A DNA stretch of 64,000 bases, taken from positions 56,029,695 through 56,093,694 of the forward strand of contig NC_012872.2 of the NCBI RefSeq assembly GCF_000003195.3. Direction: 5' to 3'. Both the position numbers and the translations under genes were made by a program. The stretch is from Sorghum bicolor. Taxonomy: Eukaryota; Streptophyta; Magnoliopsida; Poales; Poaceae. Shown piece by piece: positions 22,614 to 35,116 of this stretch; the stretch's first letter is position 1, and every line of letters begins with the position of its first letter. The notes beneath the pieces were generated by a model. The model had not been told where the DNA came from. It worked only from the letters and a program-made list of their open reading frames with translations, and ran no database searches.

Positions 22614-23927
22614 TCATGGTCCTACAACTTCATTACATGCCCCACTTACATCATGTTGCCTGCAACTGAGGTAAGAATAAGACAACGGTGATCTTCCTAT
22701 CACAACATAACCAAACCACATCCGCATCACTACAAATGTGAACAACGATGGGTCTCAAGAGGTTAGAATATCTGCCTTGTACTATATAATTCTAAAAAAA
22801 AATAAAAGGTTAAAAGACACCGGGGAAGGCCCGCTACACCCGTCTCAATGCTCACCAGGACACGTTGCCAAGTGCAGCGGTGCAGTAGACTACTGTCACG
22901 ATCAGAATAACTAGAGAGGTTCCCATCACATTGTAATTGCAAGTCACAACCACTCTAGTTCTCCTCAAATGCTCGCGGAATTGGAGAAGAGGATTTGAAA
23001 AAACCAGAAGAAAAGAATTAGATGAAATACTAATCTACTTCTAGTGGAATTTATGAAAAGAAAGAAATAGAAGATTTTTTCAACAGAAAGCCCTACAACC
23101 GATGGAAGTAGCATACCTATTAAGGAAAGAGTTGAGCAGGAACACATAGCTTTGGCAAATGCCCATAGTAGAGGATGAAGCTTTGCAGGATTATAATACT
23201 GTAGTTTTTGAGCTGACTTTTTTTTTTCTCTTTTTAGTTTGTAAATTTTAGTCTTGCCGCCCCAATGGGCGATGTTCTCTGTTTTTTCTTTCTTTCTTCT
23301 TCTTCTTCTTCTTCTTCGTTTTTGCAATTTAGTTTTGCTACTCTGAAGGACAGTGTTTCTAATTATTTTTGTTTCCTTTTTATTCTACTAATATATTTTT
23401 TCTGAAACAAATATTCTACTAATAAATCTCGGTAAAGCTTTTGCTGATCTTTCCAAAAAAAAAAAACTAGTTCTCTTCAAACCTTTATAAAAGTGCAAAC
23501 GATTTCATGATCATGAAAAAGAGCGAGGAGTGAGAAGGTGGCTTATGAGCCCATTTCATAAACCAAACAACCTGACAACAAATTGAAGTGGAGACCACAC
23601 AATATGCAACAACAAGGAATCAGTAGTCGCTAATGGCAAAGCATGCAAATTATCAAACAGATGGAAGCATTTGGGCCCAGTTTGCCTAATTTAGATCGAG
23701 TGGAGGCCTTTGAGCCTTCTTCATTCGCTCGCTTAAATGATTTTCTTTCTCTAACCTCCAGGAACCAGGATATAGCATTTTGCTCTGGAGTGCCGCAGGA
23801 GATCAATGCCTGAAGCTGCTTGTTCCAATAGATTTTCCCTTGATTGATTCCTAGCTTATGAATCAGATAAGATCGGCTACGCAGTTGCGCCCCTGGCATA
23901 TGTATCTGAACTCTCCTTATATTAACT

Positions 23928-26900
23928 AGTAAGGTACCCGTTCTAACGCCACGGCAACATTCAGAGACCACCAAAAGATATCACAAAATTAGTACTTATA
24001 TACAATTGTTTATACCAAAAAGTTACCAAGTTTCCTTGCTCTCTCCCGGCGCCGGCTCACCACTTTTTGCCCACCCTGCCTGCCCCCGACGGCCGGCGAC
24101 ACTCCTCCCTCTCGCCGGCGGCGACGACGCTCTCCCTCCTGGCGGCGCTCCTCCCTCGCCAGCGGCTGCTACTCGTGCGACAAGGGTAGGGTCAGGTGGT
24201 CTCACCGACCAGCGATGGCTGGCAGCGCGCGCGACCGGCCGCGCATGGGCCAACGAGGCCCGCTCGGGGGAGGTGTAGCTGCCAGCAGCGCTCGATGCCG
24301 CACCGCAGGGGCTGGTGGCTCCATCCCCACCGGTGCCCTCTAGATCTCGCGGCGACTCCCTCCTCGTCCACCTCGACGATGACAATGAGATCGATTATGG
24401 AGGGTTGTAGGGTCGACGATGGCTACGTGCTTGGATGACGGACGATGGTGGCCGCGGGGATGGCCACTGCGTCGCGCCTGGCGGCCTATGCGACTGCTGG
24501 ACAGGGCAAGACGTGCACGGCACCAGCCTTGCTACCTCCCGGATATGGTAGTGGCAGCCCCAACACTCCCAGCTAGGCCAGGTGCGGCTGTGCTGGCCTA
24601 CCCTGCGTGGCGCAGGACCGGCCGCGATGCACGACGCGGAAGGAGCTGCATGCTCAGACCTATGGTCCACGCGCTGTGTACTACCCACCTGATCAATCTT
24701 TTTTTTATTTGGTGAGTAACTGTTGCCATGTTGGTGCTCGATGAAATGCCCTGCTGGTGTTCAGTCTTGGAAGATATGCATTCTCCATGTATATTTCTAT
24801 TGTTTGATTTGCACCTAGAGCTCTGAAAATAATACACCATCTTTACTTAGTTTGCAATCACACGACTGAAAATAATACACGATCTTTCCTTAGTTTGCAA
24901 ATCACACAACGAGCACAAATCATAAGTTAAATTTAATTAAATTGCAATAGGGATGGCTTTGTATATTAAATTGCAATAAGGATGGCTTTGTATATAAACA
25001 ACAAAATTTTATAAATTATTGGAACACAGTTTTATACATTAACGGAGCATATTTTATACATTATTGGAACACAATTTTATATTAAACAGAGCATATTTTA
25101 TACATTATTAGAACACTATTTATACATTTGTAAAGCTCCTGCGTTCTAAAACATGTTTCTATATCTTTCTTGTGGCTATTCTATGAGATTAAAATATTAT
25201 GTTTTTTTGTTCTATGCTTGATGAATTAGTTTTTTTAGGCATTCAGTTCATGTGTGTGACGTGGTTTTAGTTGGAGTTGCTCTTGGCCAAGTAGCAGCGC
25301 CTCCATCTGGCGGCGGGCGCCATTTCCCTCCCACCCAGCGGCGCCCTTTCCCTCCCACCTGGCGGCACCCTCTTGCATCCCGGTGGTCAGTGTCCCACCC
25401 CATGTGGTCAGAATTTTTATGTTTTATGTGTAAAAGTTTCTATGCTCCATGATGTCTCATGTTTTTTTTCAAGATGGAGGTGTTGTAGCTAGATGTATCT
25501 ATGCTTCATGTGTTTCTAGAATTTTTATACCTTTGTGGAACTAACTTTATGCAATACTAAGAACTAGCAATGCAAGCAAGCATGGCTTCATACGCCTTTT
25601 TGTACCTGTCAAAATGTCACTAATTATTTTCTATGCGCTTCTTAAATTTGCTAGTATTTGCATCATTGTGAGTTTCTATTCAAGAATTAGTTATTTTTAT
25701 GCATATATCATAGTAAGTGAAATTATCTGTTTATTTATGAAACTACATGTTTAAGATAAAACTTTATGATAAGAGCAACTCCAAGAGCCTGGCTAAAATT
25801 AGTAGTCAAATTTTATTGGTTAGCCATTTTGTAAAGTAAAAAACTTCTTAAAAAGAAGAGATCCACAACAGCCTTGCTATTTTACAAAATCATATAACTT
25901 GTGTCAGTGGTTGGCTATATATGGCAAGCGAAAATCAAGAAATAGCCAACTTTCTATTTTACAAAACTAGATAGCACATCTATTGGAGTCTACCTTTTGT
26001 TATGCAAATTTTAAAATAGCCACCACAACAAGAATAGACAAGCTGTTGGAGTTGCTCTAAGAGGCTAAAATTACCCGTTATTTGTGAAACTACATGTATG
26101 AGTGTGGTGCGAATGGGTGGTGGTGGATGGTGGTGTGGACAACAGCAATGGCATGACGCGGTCAAGGATGTCTTTCACAGGTCTTGAGCCACAATTTCTA
26201 TGCCATGGATTTATATGTTTCACAATTTCTATGCCATGGATTTATATGTTTTGATTCGATTTAGTCTCTATGCAATGTTCCAAAATTTGAATCATGCAAC
26301 CAGTGATTTTGTCCATTGTGCTTTCTATATGCAGGCAACCAGTGATTTTATGCAATTCATTTTCATGCACTTTTGAATTTTGGATATATTTCTAGCTGAT
26401 ACTTGGTATACATTGTTGGTATATATTTCTATACTTTATTGACACATAATTCGATACATTGTTGGAGCAGTTGCTATGCGATTTTTTATGTGGTAACAAA
26501 TTTAATCTTTATTCATTGAACTACTAATTTCTATACATTGTCAGTGCCAAAAATAGTTCTGCGCACCTTGACTACTGATTCTATGAATCTGATCGGCCAT
26601 TATATGCTATTTTCTAAATTTTAGAGAAAATAAGATCATCTTCATCTTTTACGTGTGTGATCTCTATGTTCTATGTATTGTTCCCATGTTCATATCGGTG
26701 GAGGTAATTATATTTGTCTACGAAGGATGCCATCTTGTGGAGAGGTTTTATGTGATCACAAAATTAACTTTTATTTATCGAGCCACTAATTTCTATGCAA
26801 TGCCGGCAAAACTTTTCTATGCATATTGTAAGAAACATGTTTCTATGCCTTACTGTTGTAAGGTTTCTTCTCCTACTAAAACATGTTTCTATGCCTTTGT

Positions 26901-28085
26901 TGTGATCTAGGATGGTTGAAATGGATTCCTCTATTTGGTGGGAGGTCAATGGTGGCTTTGTTGTGATGTAGCATGGTTGGAAGGATTTCTCTTCATTTGG
27001 TGTGAGAGATCAATGGTGGCTCAGACATATGACATGGCTTGTGATGTCCACTACTCGTGGCGGTGGCGTAGTGTGATCTTAATATAGTTGATTGGTTAAT
27101 GTAAAAAGTTAGTTTTCCATGATGTGTTTATATGTTTGGATGAGATGAGCAAAACTTTATTTCTATATAACCTCATTTGGTTTTCAATATATTGTTGACT
27201 CGGTTTCTATGCGTTGTTCCTCTGTTAAACAAATATCCCCTGGTGGAAAGTATGGTGTGGGTATGAGCGGCTATGGTTGTGGTTACGATAGACCTCTTCA
27301 ATAGTAGGAAGGGTTTTATGTGTTTCTATACATTGTTTCCTATATTACTTATGCATCCCCTCTAGAAAGCAAGATGTGGTTGGACGCGGTCAGATTGTTC
27401 AAATCAATAATATGCAGAAGGGAGGGTTTTTACGCGACAATGAAATTATTCTTATTCATCAAACCACTAATTTCTATGCAACGTTGGCGCCAAAAACTTT
27501 TCTACGCATTTTGACTATTGGTTCTATGCATCTAATCGTTATCACGCGCCATGATTCAAATTTCAAATTTATATTTTTTTAGAAATATTTCAAAGTGGAT
27601 CTTGAATCGTGCATAAAAATGTCAGGAGTTCAATGGTCAAAACCATTTTAAAATTGGAAGCTCCATCGAGGAATTATCGTGGAAAAATAGAAGAGAATAT
27701 AATGGAAGATGCATGCATACATGTATCAACATGTGTCAGCGCGTGTCAGCCTGTGTCAGCTATAGTTAGGTGGAACAGGTGAAATGTCTAACTCGCAGAA
27801 AGGTTTTTATGCAATAACGAATTAGTTTTAATTCATCCATCAACTAATTTCTATGCAACATCGCGACCAAAACTTTTCTATGCAGCTTGACCTAGGTTTT
27901 CATACATCGGATTGACAGGGTCCACTGCGGTCTCCACCTGTTGTGCGCGTCAGCTCAGTTGACCTGAATGGGTGGACTGAGTGACATTGGTTGAGTGCGT
28001 GGGGTCCCCCACTTGTGCGCATGTAGGCGTTAAGTGGGGTGCTGGTTGGGGCTTTCAATAACTATTTGTAGCCCTGAGCTCTTAA
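23928..28085 (-). mobile_element. Helitron-like block (3' end recognised, 5' end not found)
   Basis: On the minus strand a GC-rich stem-loop (CCGTGGCGTTAGAACGG) is followed about 8 bases later by CTAG and then T at plus positions 23,931-23,927, which fits a Helitron 3' terminus inserted between A and T. The left edge coincides with the end of the L6-block homology. The 5' TC end was not found, so the right limit is a guess. No Rep/helicase gene is seen. About 24,040-24,680 is strikingly GC-rich and may be captured exon sequence. The remainder is AT-rich. Confidence 0.45.
25773..26057. mobile_element. PIF/Harbinger MITE, GAGCAACTCCAAGAG family
   Basis: Ends GAGCAACTCCAAGAGCC and GCTGTTGGAGTTGCTC, flanked by TAA on both sides. 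Closely similar to 32,765-33,033 (CAGTGGTTGGCTATATATGG in both). Nested in the Helitron-like block. Confidence 0.85.
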
Positions 28086-28729
28086 TATACCATATATATA
28101 TATATATATAACATAAAAAAAATCTAACTTTTAAAGCGAGGATGATAGTTTTCATGGGCAGGGGGAGCAGTTATAGTAGGCATCATGCATGTACTACAAG
28201 TAGAGTACCTGGAAAGACCCTACACATTTACAGCGATACACCAACGTATTTTCTCAACCATTTCCAGATCTTTTAGACAAAACTGAGACCTTGGCACACT
28301 ATGACAGAATAAAAAAAAATGCACTAGTACGTCCCAAATTAACTTTCAAACGCGACAAGATTGGATGCCTAGATCGGTCGGCCACTCCGTCCAACAGAGA
28401 TTAATTAAACTATGCAGTTGCTGCGTTCCTCGTGCTGGCCTAGCACTTGTCACTTGTTTTCTCCCTTCCAATCTCATGTTAGCACCACCCAAATGCAAAA
28501 TGTCACACCGCCTCTGCGTGTGGTTCCTCTGGTGCTAATTTTATTTTGAGTGTGCTCTTGTCGGCCAGCGACCCAGCGTACTTTATTTGAGCTCACATTG
28601 GCCTATCATGTCCGATCAAGGAGGGGATATCCCTAAGCATATTCTCCGATCCAGCCAAAAGGAGGCAGCGTTGTTTTCAGTAATGCCAATGAGGGCACAC
28701 GCGTACCAAATGCAGTTTGCTCTAGTTTT
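28086..28729. other. Non-coding spacer
   Basis: A short (TA)n run at about 28,093-28,111; otherwise nothing recognised. Confidence 0.5.
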
Positions 28730-31700
28730 TGTCGCATCCTGGTTTTTAAAATAAGACCAGAGTCGTCATATGTGTGTCCAGGAAGTCCATACATATAACA
28801 AAAAAATAGAATTATCAGAATCAATATTATATATAGCGGAAAACATATTTATAATAACACTTACAAAACATCAGAGTACGTGGAAACAGTAGCTAGAACT
28901 TTTTAGCCTCCATTCTTCTCAGGGACGGTTGACTGGGGGCTCCGTACGCCAAGCACTTCTCATAAGCTTCTAGAAAACTCCATGACATCTTTATCCTTCT
29001 TCTGAGCAGCACTTTACTACACACTGGGAGTGTGGGGGGGGAATAGTAAGGGTGAGTTCATGTCGAACTCAGCAAGCACAGACGGAAAGTAATGACATGC
29101 AAGGCTTAAAACAAGGTAAATCTGACTTGGTTTGACTGCAGTAGCATTTTAGTTGATCACTTTTAATTATGAATATTATTAGAACAACCTACTACTAATT
29201 ATGAGTAGCATAAACCCAACCCTTATTAGTGTAAGTAGTAATTAGCATCTTTTAAATGACTATCCTAATAATTATAGTAGTCCGGGGATTAACCCCAATT
29301 ATTAACACAGGATAGCAATCCTGCCAACACGGAATAGCCATTCTGCCAAAACACGAGGTAGCAACCTCGCCAAGATCTATCTCCAAGTATCCAGTGAATC
29401 CAATTTGCTCATCAAGTGAGGGTCTGGGCCGCTCGTGACCGTGAGCACGGCTGATATATCAGTTTTACACTCTGCAGAGGTGTGCACGTTCACTCCAAGT
29501 CGTGATTCCCATTTGCCCGGGGTCATGACTCCCCAAAACACTGCCAAGGTGAGCAGGCAGGGTCTCACTACGAGACCTTTCACAGGGTCCAACTAATAGG
29601 ATGCCACTCGCAAGTTTTCACCGGGACGCTCGACAGTCGATACCCATAGCCATGGCGTACCGAGCAGCCGCTAACTTAATATTCATTACCCAAGTTACTT
29701 CCTCACGCCTACCCGGAAAGTAACACCCTACTAGTGGAGGTCCTGCTAATTAGTCAAGCCAGAGCCATATAGCTTGGAGCTGCACTGTATGTCCCAGGGG
29801 GCTTCTCCCTGACTAAGTCCTTACGGAGAGCAGAGATGAGTACGCCCGGCAAAACCGGACCACCAACAGTACCCGCTCCCCCTGTGACCACCATCATCAC
29901 GATGCTCGTAAGCATCCAACATCGCCATCACCGCAGTGACCAAAGGTTCAGCACAGTTTAAGCATCAAGTTAAGTAGAGAGTAATTCTTGTTTAAGCATG
30001 TGTATAAGATGAGTAGAGCAGCTAAGCAAATCTAGTATAGTCTAGACTACCCATATGCATAACCCCAGGTGAACAAGGAATAGTAAGTAAAGCTAGTCAT
30101 GTCCTTAGAGTTTGCATTCATTGGACACATGCATGTAAAGTAAATGACATTAATGAGTAGGTTCAAAATGATCAAACGGTGTCTGCACTTGCCTTTATTC
30201 CCAGTGTATATCTGCTCAGAATTCTTTGGCTTCTTTCTTCTGATCTCCAACTTCTGCTTCGACTGTCGGTCCTTAGCTCCTGGTCTTCACCGTTGACGAA
30301 CCACGCTTCTTCTACTCGTAGCAAACAAGCAACACAAACAGACAAACAAACAATCACGACTAAGAACAAGCATCAATCAAAAGAAAAGCTTACAAAGAGC
30401 GCACAAAACGACACAACTTGTTGCTACGATCGTGACAACGCAAGAACGATTAAGAACGGAGCTATCGTTAAACGGACACGACTATCGAGGCTCGAAGTGA
30501 AACAGAGAAGACGACTATACGCTGGTCGTATTTTATTTAATAAAAGAAGGTGATAGACTTTCCAAAGAAATATATCAAAGTTGAATTGACCAAATTATAA
30601 AGAATTATAAAAGCTGGAGTTAAACTTTAGTCATAACCTAATTACTAACCATTCTACATCACTTAAGTCACTTTACTATTTATAATTAGAAAATAAGGAA
30701 TTTGTGACAAGTTAAACAGAGCATTTATGAAATAATATTAGATTAAGTAGATCACAAATAAAAAAGGTATTAAAGATGGCATAGAACATACTAATACTCA
30801 TTTTATGAAAGAGATCAGAGATTTATTAAGCCCTAATTTGCTTTTGATTTTCAACGATTATTGAATAAGCATTTACAAAATAACATTTATGGTGAAATCT
30901 AAAGGTGTCAAACATGGTGAACATTGATGCTAACGCGTAGTTTACGTCGATACGAACCTAACGCGACAAGAACGGGCTCAAACGGAGTTAAAACGCGCAT
31001 TCTATGGCCAAAACTAGGTTAGTGGCAAAACTGTGAATAAACAGAACTAATTTTCGTATTTTAAATAATTAAAACTGAATTTTAAAAAGCATTTTGGACT
31101 AAATCTACGAATACCAACGGATCCAGGGGCTAGACTGCTAAACACAGGACTTATTTCTAATTATTTTTGAAAGGCAGTGGACTGCGGGTTAATTACCGAA
31201 AACTGCAGGGGTTTTTTCGCAAAAAGGCCAGGGCTGCCACGCGGCGCTTCGGTACTGGCCGGTCCACAGCACGCGTGGTGGACCGAGGGGCGGGCGGTGG
31301 ACCGCGGGTCCACGGTGGACCGCGGCCGGGACTGGGCGGGCGCGCACGACGGCGACGTGGTCCGCGGCGGCGGCTCGCCGGAGTAGGGCGGTGCTGCCGC
31401 TACGGGGCTCGGCTGGCGAAGGGGAGGGCACGGGGAGATAGGGTTCGGCGTTGCGGACTCGATGCGAGGCTCGAGGCGGTGACGGTTAGCCCGGACGACG
31501 CTGCGCGCGATGGCGCCATGGATGGCGGCCGCGAACTCGCCGGAGTTCAGCTAGAGGGCGCTACAGGGGCGAGAAGCTAAGGCGAGGGTACGGGAGAGTT
31601 CCTGACCTCCTTGCGAACCTCGAGGTGGCGTTCTTGTCGACGGAGATGTAGAGGAGGCAGAGGACGACGGCGGCGGAACCTCGGCTCCGCGGCTATGGCG

Positions 31701-32568
31701 ACGGCAAGGTGCGGCTGGGGCTTAGGGCGGAGGCGGCGGTGCCCTAGGGTTAGGCGGGCGTGCGGCGCACAGGGCTAAGCCCTTTCTATGGGCACGGGCA
31801 TCCTCGGGGTGCGCGCTCGGGGCTCGAATCGACGGCGGCAGCGCTCCCCGTGCGATGCGGGAGGTAGGGGATGACCCCTCCCCGCTGACGCGTGGGGCCG
31901 GGGCGTCAGCGGCTCAGGCGCGGGCTGGCAGGTGGGGCCCGCCTGGCAGTGGCTGCGCGTAGGGAGAAGGGGAAGGTGGGCTTGCGCGCTGTCGCTGGGC
32001 CGAGGCCCAAGTGGGAGGCGGGAGCAGGCCATGGCTAGGAGCTGGGCCGGAGAAGAGGGGGGGGGAGGACGGCCCAGAGAGAAAGGAAACCCTTTTTCTT
32101 TTTATAAAAAAATGATTTCTAAACTATTTTACTAAACCAATTTCAAAACCCTTTTTGAATTCAAAAACCTGAGATTATTTGGAACTTGTTTTTAGACTAT
32201 TTTAAAATCCAAATATATTTTAGTTTAAACACATTTCTAAATTGTTTTCCAACTCGAATTTGAATTAGTTTTCAAATAGGACATTGCGAGTTTTATTTTT
32301 CCGAAAACCAAAAGGACCTAAACGTGCTCGCTAGAAATTTTGAAATTCATTTTTCTGACACAAGCCAAACAAAGTTAGGGCACAAAGCACACAACAAATA
32401 AAACACCCTCCACTTAATTTAATAAAAGTTTTAAAATTTCACATTTTTCTCATTTTAGAATAACAATAATTAATAAAAATCTGGTAATACTTTAGAAAAA
32501 TTTTAAATCCTTATTTAATTTAGTGTTTTCTAATAACAATCCAAAATTAAAAATTTTGGAGTGTTATA
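28730..32568 (-). mobile_element. Long solo-LTR-like element, 3.8 kb
   Basis: Bounded by TGTCGCATCC at the left and GGAGTGTTATA at the right, with GTTTT directly repeated outside (28,725-28,729 and 32,569-32,573). Read on the minus strand it starts TATAACACTCC, probably a mutated TGTAACACYCC, and ends GGATGCGACA. No gag or pol frame is seen, and no internal direct repeat that would mark two LTRs was noticed. The middle (31,170-32,080) is very GC-rich. Long LTRs of this kind occur in some grass Ty3/gypsy lineages; the lineage is not assigned. Confidence 0.6.
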
Positions 32569-32656
32569 GTTTTAGGCTATGTTTGGTCCCTTACTAAATT
32601 TTAGCTAGTTAAACTTTAGTCACTTTAGTAACTAAAGTTCCAAACACATTGACTAA

Positions 32657-33087
32657 GGGCCTGTTTAGTTTCCCTTGCTAAATTTTAACTAGCTAAAATT
32701 ATTTTAGCTACTCTTGGGTGACTAATAAGACTAAACTATTTTAGCTCTTTTTAGTCAATGTGTAGAGCATCTCCAAGAGCTTGGCTAAAATGAGTAGCCA
32801 AATTCTAATATTTAGCCATTTTGTAAAATAGATAACTTCTTAAAAAAGAAGAGGTTTACAACAGCCTTGCTATCTAGTGCCAGTGGTTGGCTATATATGG
32901 CCAACGAAAATCAAGGGATAGCAAACTTTCTATTTTACAAAACCAAATAGCACATCTGTTGGAGTCTATTTTTCTACTATAAAAATTCTAAAAAGCCTCC
33001 ATAATAAGAATAGCAAAGCTGTTAGAGTTGCTCTAAGTGACTAAAGTTTAGCTAGCTAAAATTTAGGAAGGGAAACCAAACAGGGCC
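32657..33087. mobile_element. Middle MITE of the nest
   Basis: Ends GGGCCTGTTTAGTTTCCC and GGGAAACCAAACAGGGCC, flanked by TAA on both sides. Its arms are closely related to those of the outer element, so one relative inserted into another. It is interrupted by 32,765-33,033. Confidence 0.85.
32765..33033. mobile_element. Inner MITE of the nest, GAGCAACTCC family
   Basis: Ends GAGCATCTCCAAGAGC and GCTGTTAGAGTTGCTC; the flanks GTA and TAA are no longer identical. Same family as 25,773-26,057. Confidence 0.8.
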
Positions 33088-33187
33088 TAAAAGAAGCTAA
33101 AATAGTTTAGTTTCATTAGTCACTCAAGAGTAGCTAAAATAATTTTAGCTAGCTAAAATTTAATAAAGATAACCAAAGAGGCCCTTA

Positions 33188-34108
33188 GTAGAAGACACAA
33201 CCAAAGATAAGCAATATGGTCTCAGTTGCCGAGCTTCACCAACTATTGCGTTGGCAAACCTAATCACATTGTCGGCATTGATCGCCTCTAGCTCCATCTA
33301 TGGCCATGCAAGATGCCTGATTGAGAAGCTTTGATGAGTAATAACATCGCGACATTGATGAACAACATTGACGAGGCTTTTGTATTATCTTCCTTGCCAC
33401 ACCCCTCGCTTGTGTCATCATTTGTGACTCCCTTCGTTCATGAACAAAGTAATTCCCATAGTAGTCTTATGTCAATTTTTTTAGTTTAACCAAATATATA
33501 GAAAAGAGGATCAAGATTTATGACACCAAATTAGTATCATTAAATATATCATAAACTTTATTTTTATAATGTTCTTATTTGGTGTCACAAAAAATTGTAT
33601 TTTTTCTATAAATTTGTTTAAACATTAAAATGTTTGACTTAAGTCAACTCTAATAATTGATTTATTAAGAGAAAGAGAGAGAGTATGCGCAATGCATAGA
33701 TAGTGGTTCATCACGTAAAAGCTGAACAAATCATTAGTTATCGCCATCAACAAGGCGACGAAGATTCCTCGCATTCTCCACCTAACAGCCTTAACAGACA
33801 TGATAGCAATATACACCACGGAAAGGAAGAAAAATGCACACCATACCCATGAACAACAAAAAGCATATCAGGAAACCCTTCTTCCTCTGGCTTAAGAGGA
33901 CGGTCGAACGTACGTACACCATTTTGCATTGGTTACCACTTGTTTGAGTTGCAGCAGAAACGAAACGGGAGCGAGTGATCGATGACCATTTAATATTTCT
34001 CATGAGTATAGGTACGCACGTATATATACATACGTGTAATGCAAATTGATTAATACGTACGACGAAAGAAACGTGGTGGTCTCTGAGTTATTTATATACT
34101 AGCAGTAC
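33188..34108. other. Non-coding spacer
   Basis: No gene supported. About 33,470-33,670 resembles the interior of a Stowaway-type MITE (GACACCAAATTAGTATCATT). Minus-strand frames at 33,625-34,003 lack any recognisable feature. Confidence 0.4.
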
Positions 34109-34111
34109 TAA

Positions 34112-34351
34112 GGCATTGTTTAGTTGGTGAAATTTTTTGAATTTGAATACTATAGCACTTCGTTTGTATTTGATAATTATTGTTCAATTATAGACTAACT
34201 AGACTTAAAAAATTCGTCTCCTAAATTACAGGCAAATTGTGTAATTAGTTATTTTTTATCTATATTAAATGCTCCATATATACGTCTAAAGATTCGATGT
34301 GATAGGAAATTTTGAAAATTTTTGTCATTTTAGGGTGAACTAAATAAGGCC
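34112..34351 (+). mobile_element. PIF/Harbinger MITE, GGCCTTGTTTAGTT family
   Basis: Ends GGCATTGTTTAGTT and GAACTAAATAAGGCC, flanked by TAA on both sides; interior diverged by several substitutions. Confidence 0.85.
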
Positions 34352-34354
34352 TAA

Positions 34355-34870
34355 CAGTAACTAGGATTAGGATGAGCTGAGTGATCTAGACGTCCAACAG
34401 TGACACGGAAATCCATCTCGGACCGTGCATAAACGTGTTTGGATATTCCCAGGGGACGATGGCATCAAAGGAGAATATGCGCGCTCTATGAGGCGTTTAA
34501 TCCTTCCCTCGTCTTTTTGTTAAAGAATAAGAAGAAAAGAAAGGTAATCCTTCCCTCTCGTCGCAGCGCGCTCTAATTTGTGATTTGGTTGGGTTTGGGC
34601 TATCTTCTGCTGTCGCCGCCGCCGTCACCGGATCTTGTGATTTGGACGTGCATCTCGTGGACATGGACGGCGCGAACGAGCGGAGAGACATCATGCAGAA
34701 GCGGGGCTCCTATGTATTGCGGAGGATCATCTCGTCTCGCTTTCATGCACCAACGTTAACGAACGCGTACGCGCTGTCTCTAATTGAAGAGATGAGTTAT
34801 CTGCTGGGCTTGATGTACTAATGCCATCTTGATTACACACGCAAAGCAGCATGTGCTGTTGCGCTCAAAC
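34355..34870. other. Non-coding spacer
   Basis: A 78-codon frame at 34,585-34,821 has no recognisable motif and is not called as a gene. Nothing else seen. Confidence 0.35.
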
Positions 34871-34873
34871 TAA

Positions 34874-35116
34874 GGCCTTGTTTAGTTTATCCAGAAACTA
34901 AAAATTTTTCAAGATTCTCTGTCATATCGAATCTTGCGGCATATGCATGGAGCATTAAATATAGTTGAAAAACAAAAACTAATTGCACAGTTTACCTGTA
35001 AATCGCGAGACGAATCTTTTAAGTCTAGTTACTCCATAATTAGATAATATTTGTCAAATAAAAACGAATGTGTTACAGTGTCAAAATACAAAAACTTTTC
35101 AGATCTAAATAAGACC
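34874..35116 (-). mobile_element. PIF/Harbinger MITE, GGCCTTGTTTAGTT family, reverse form
   Basis: Starts GGCCTTGTTTAGTTTATCC and ends CTAAATAAGACC, flanked by TAA on both sides. Confidence 0.87.

Larger units (their letters stand above)
21040..23910. repeat. Diverged, rearranged duplicate of about 355-3,480
   Basis: About 21,040-21,714 parallels 355-769 in direct orientation. About 21,725-22,760 matches about 1,000-2,390 in inverted orientation. About 22,840-23,910 returns to direct orientation, matching about 2,310-3,450. Examples are CCACTGTCTGATGATAAACT in both at 511 and about 21,208, and GCATTTGGGCCCAGTTTGCC in both at about 2,629 and 23,668. MITEs and other insertions interrupt the copy. 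Confidence 0.9.
32575..33184. mobile_element. Outer MITE of a three-level nest
   Basis: Starts GGCTATGTTTGGTCCC and ends AACCAAAGAGGCCC with TTA on both sides. Its arms (CTAAATTTTAGCTAGTTAAA and GCTAGCTAAAATTTAATAAA) are complementary. It is interrupted by the element at 32,657-33,087. Confidence 0.7.

Noticed and set aside
31167..32135. Arg/Gly-rich frames of 60-137 codons
   Set aside because: They lie in the GC-rich core of the LTR-like element, overlap in several phases and show no domain.
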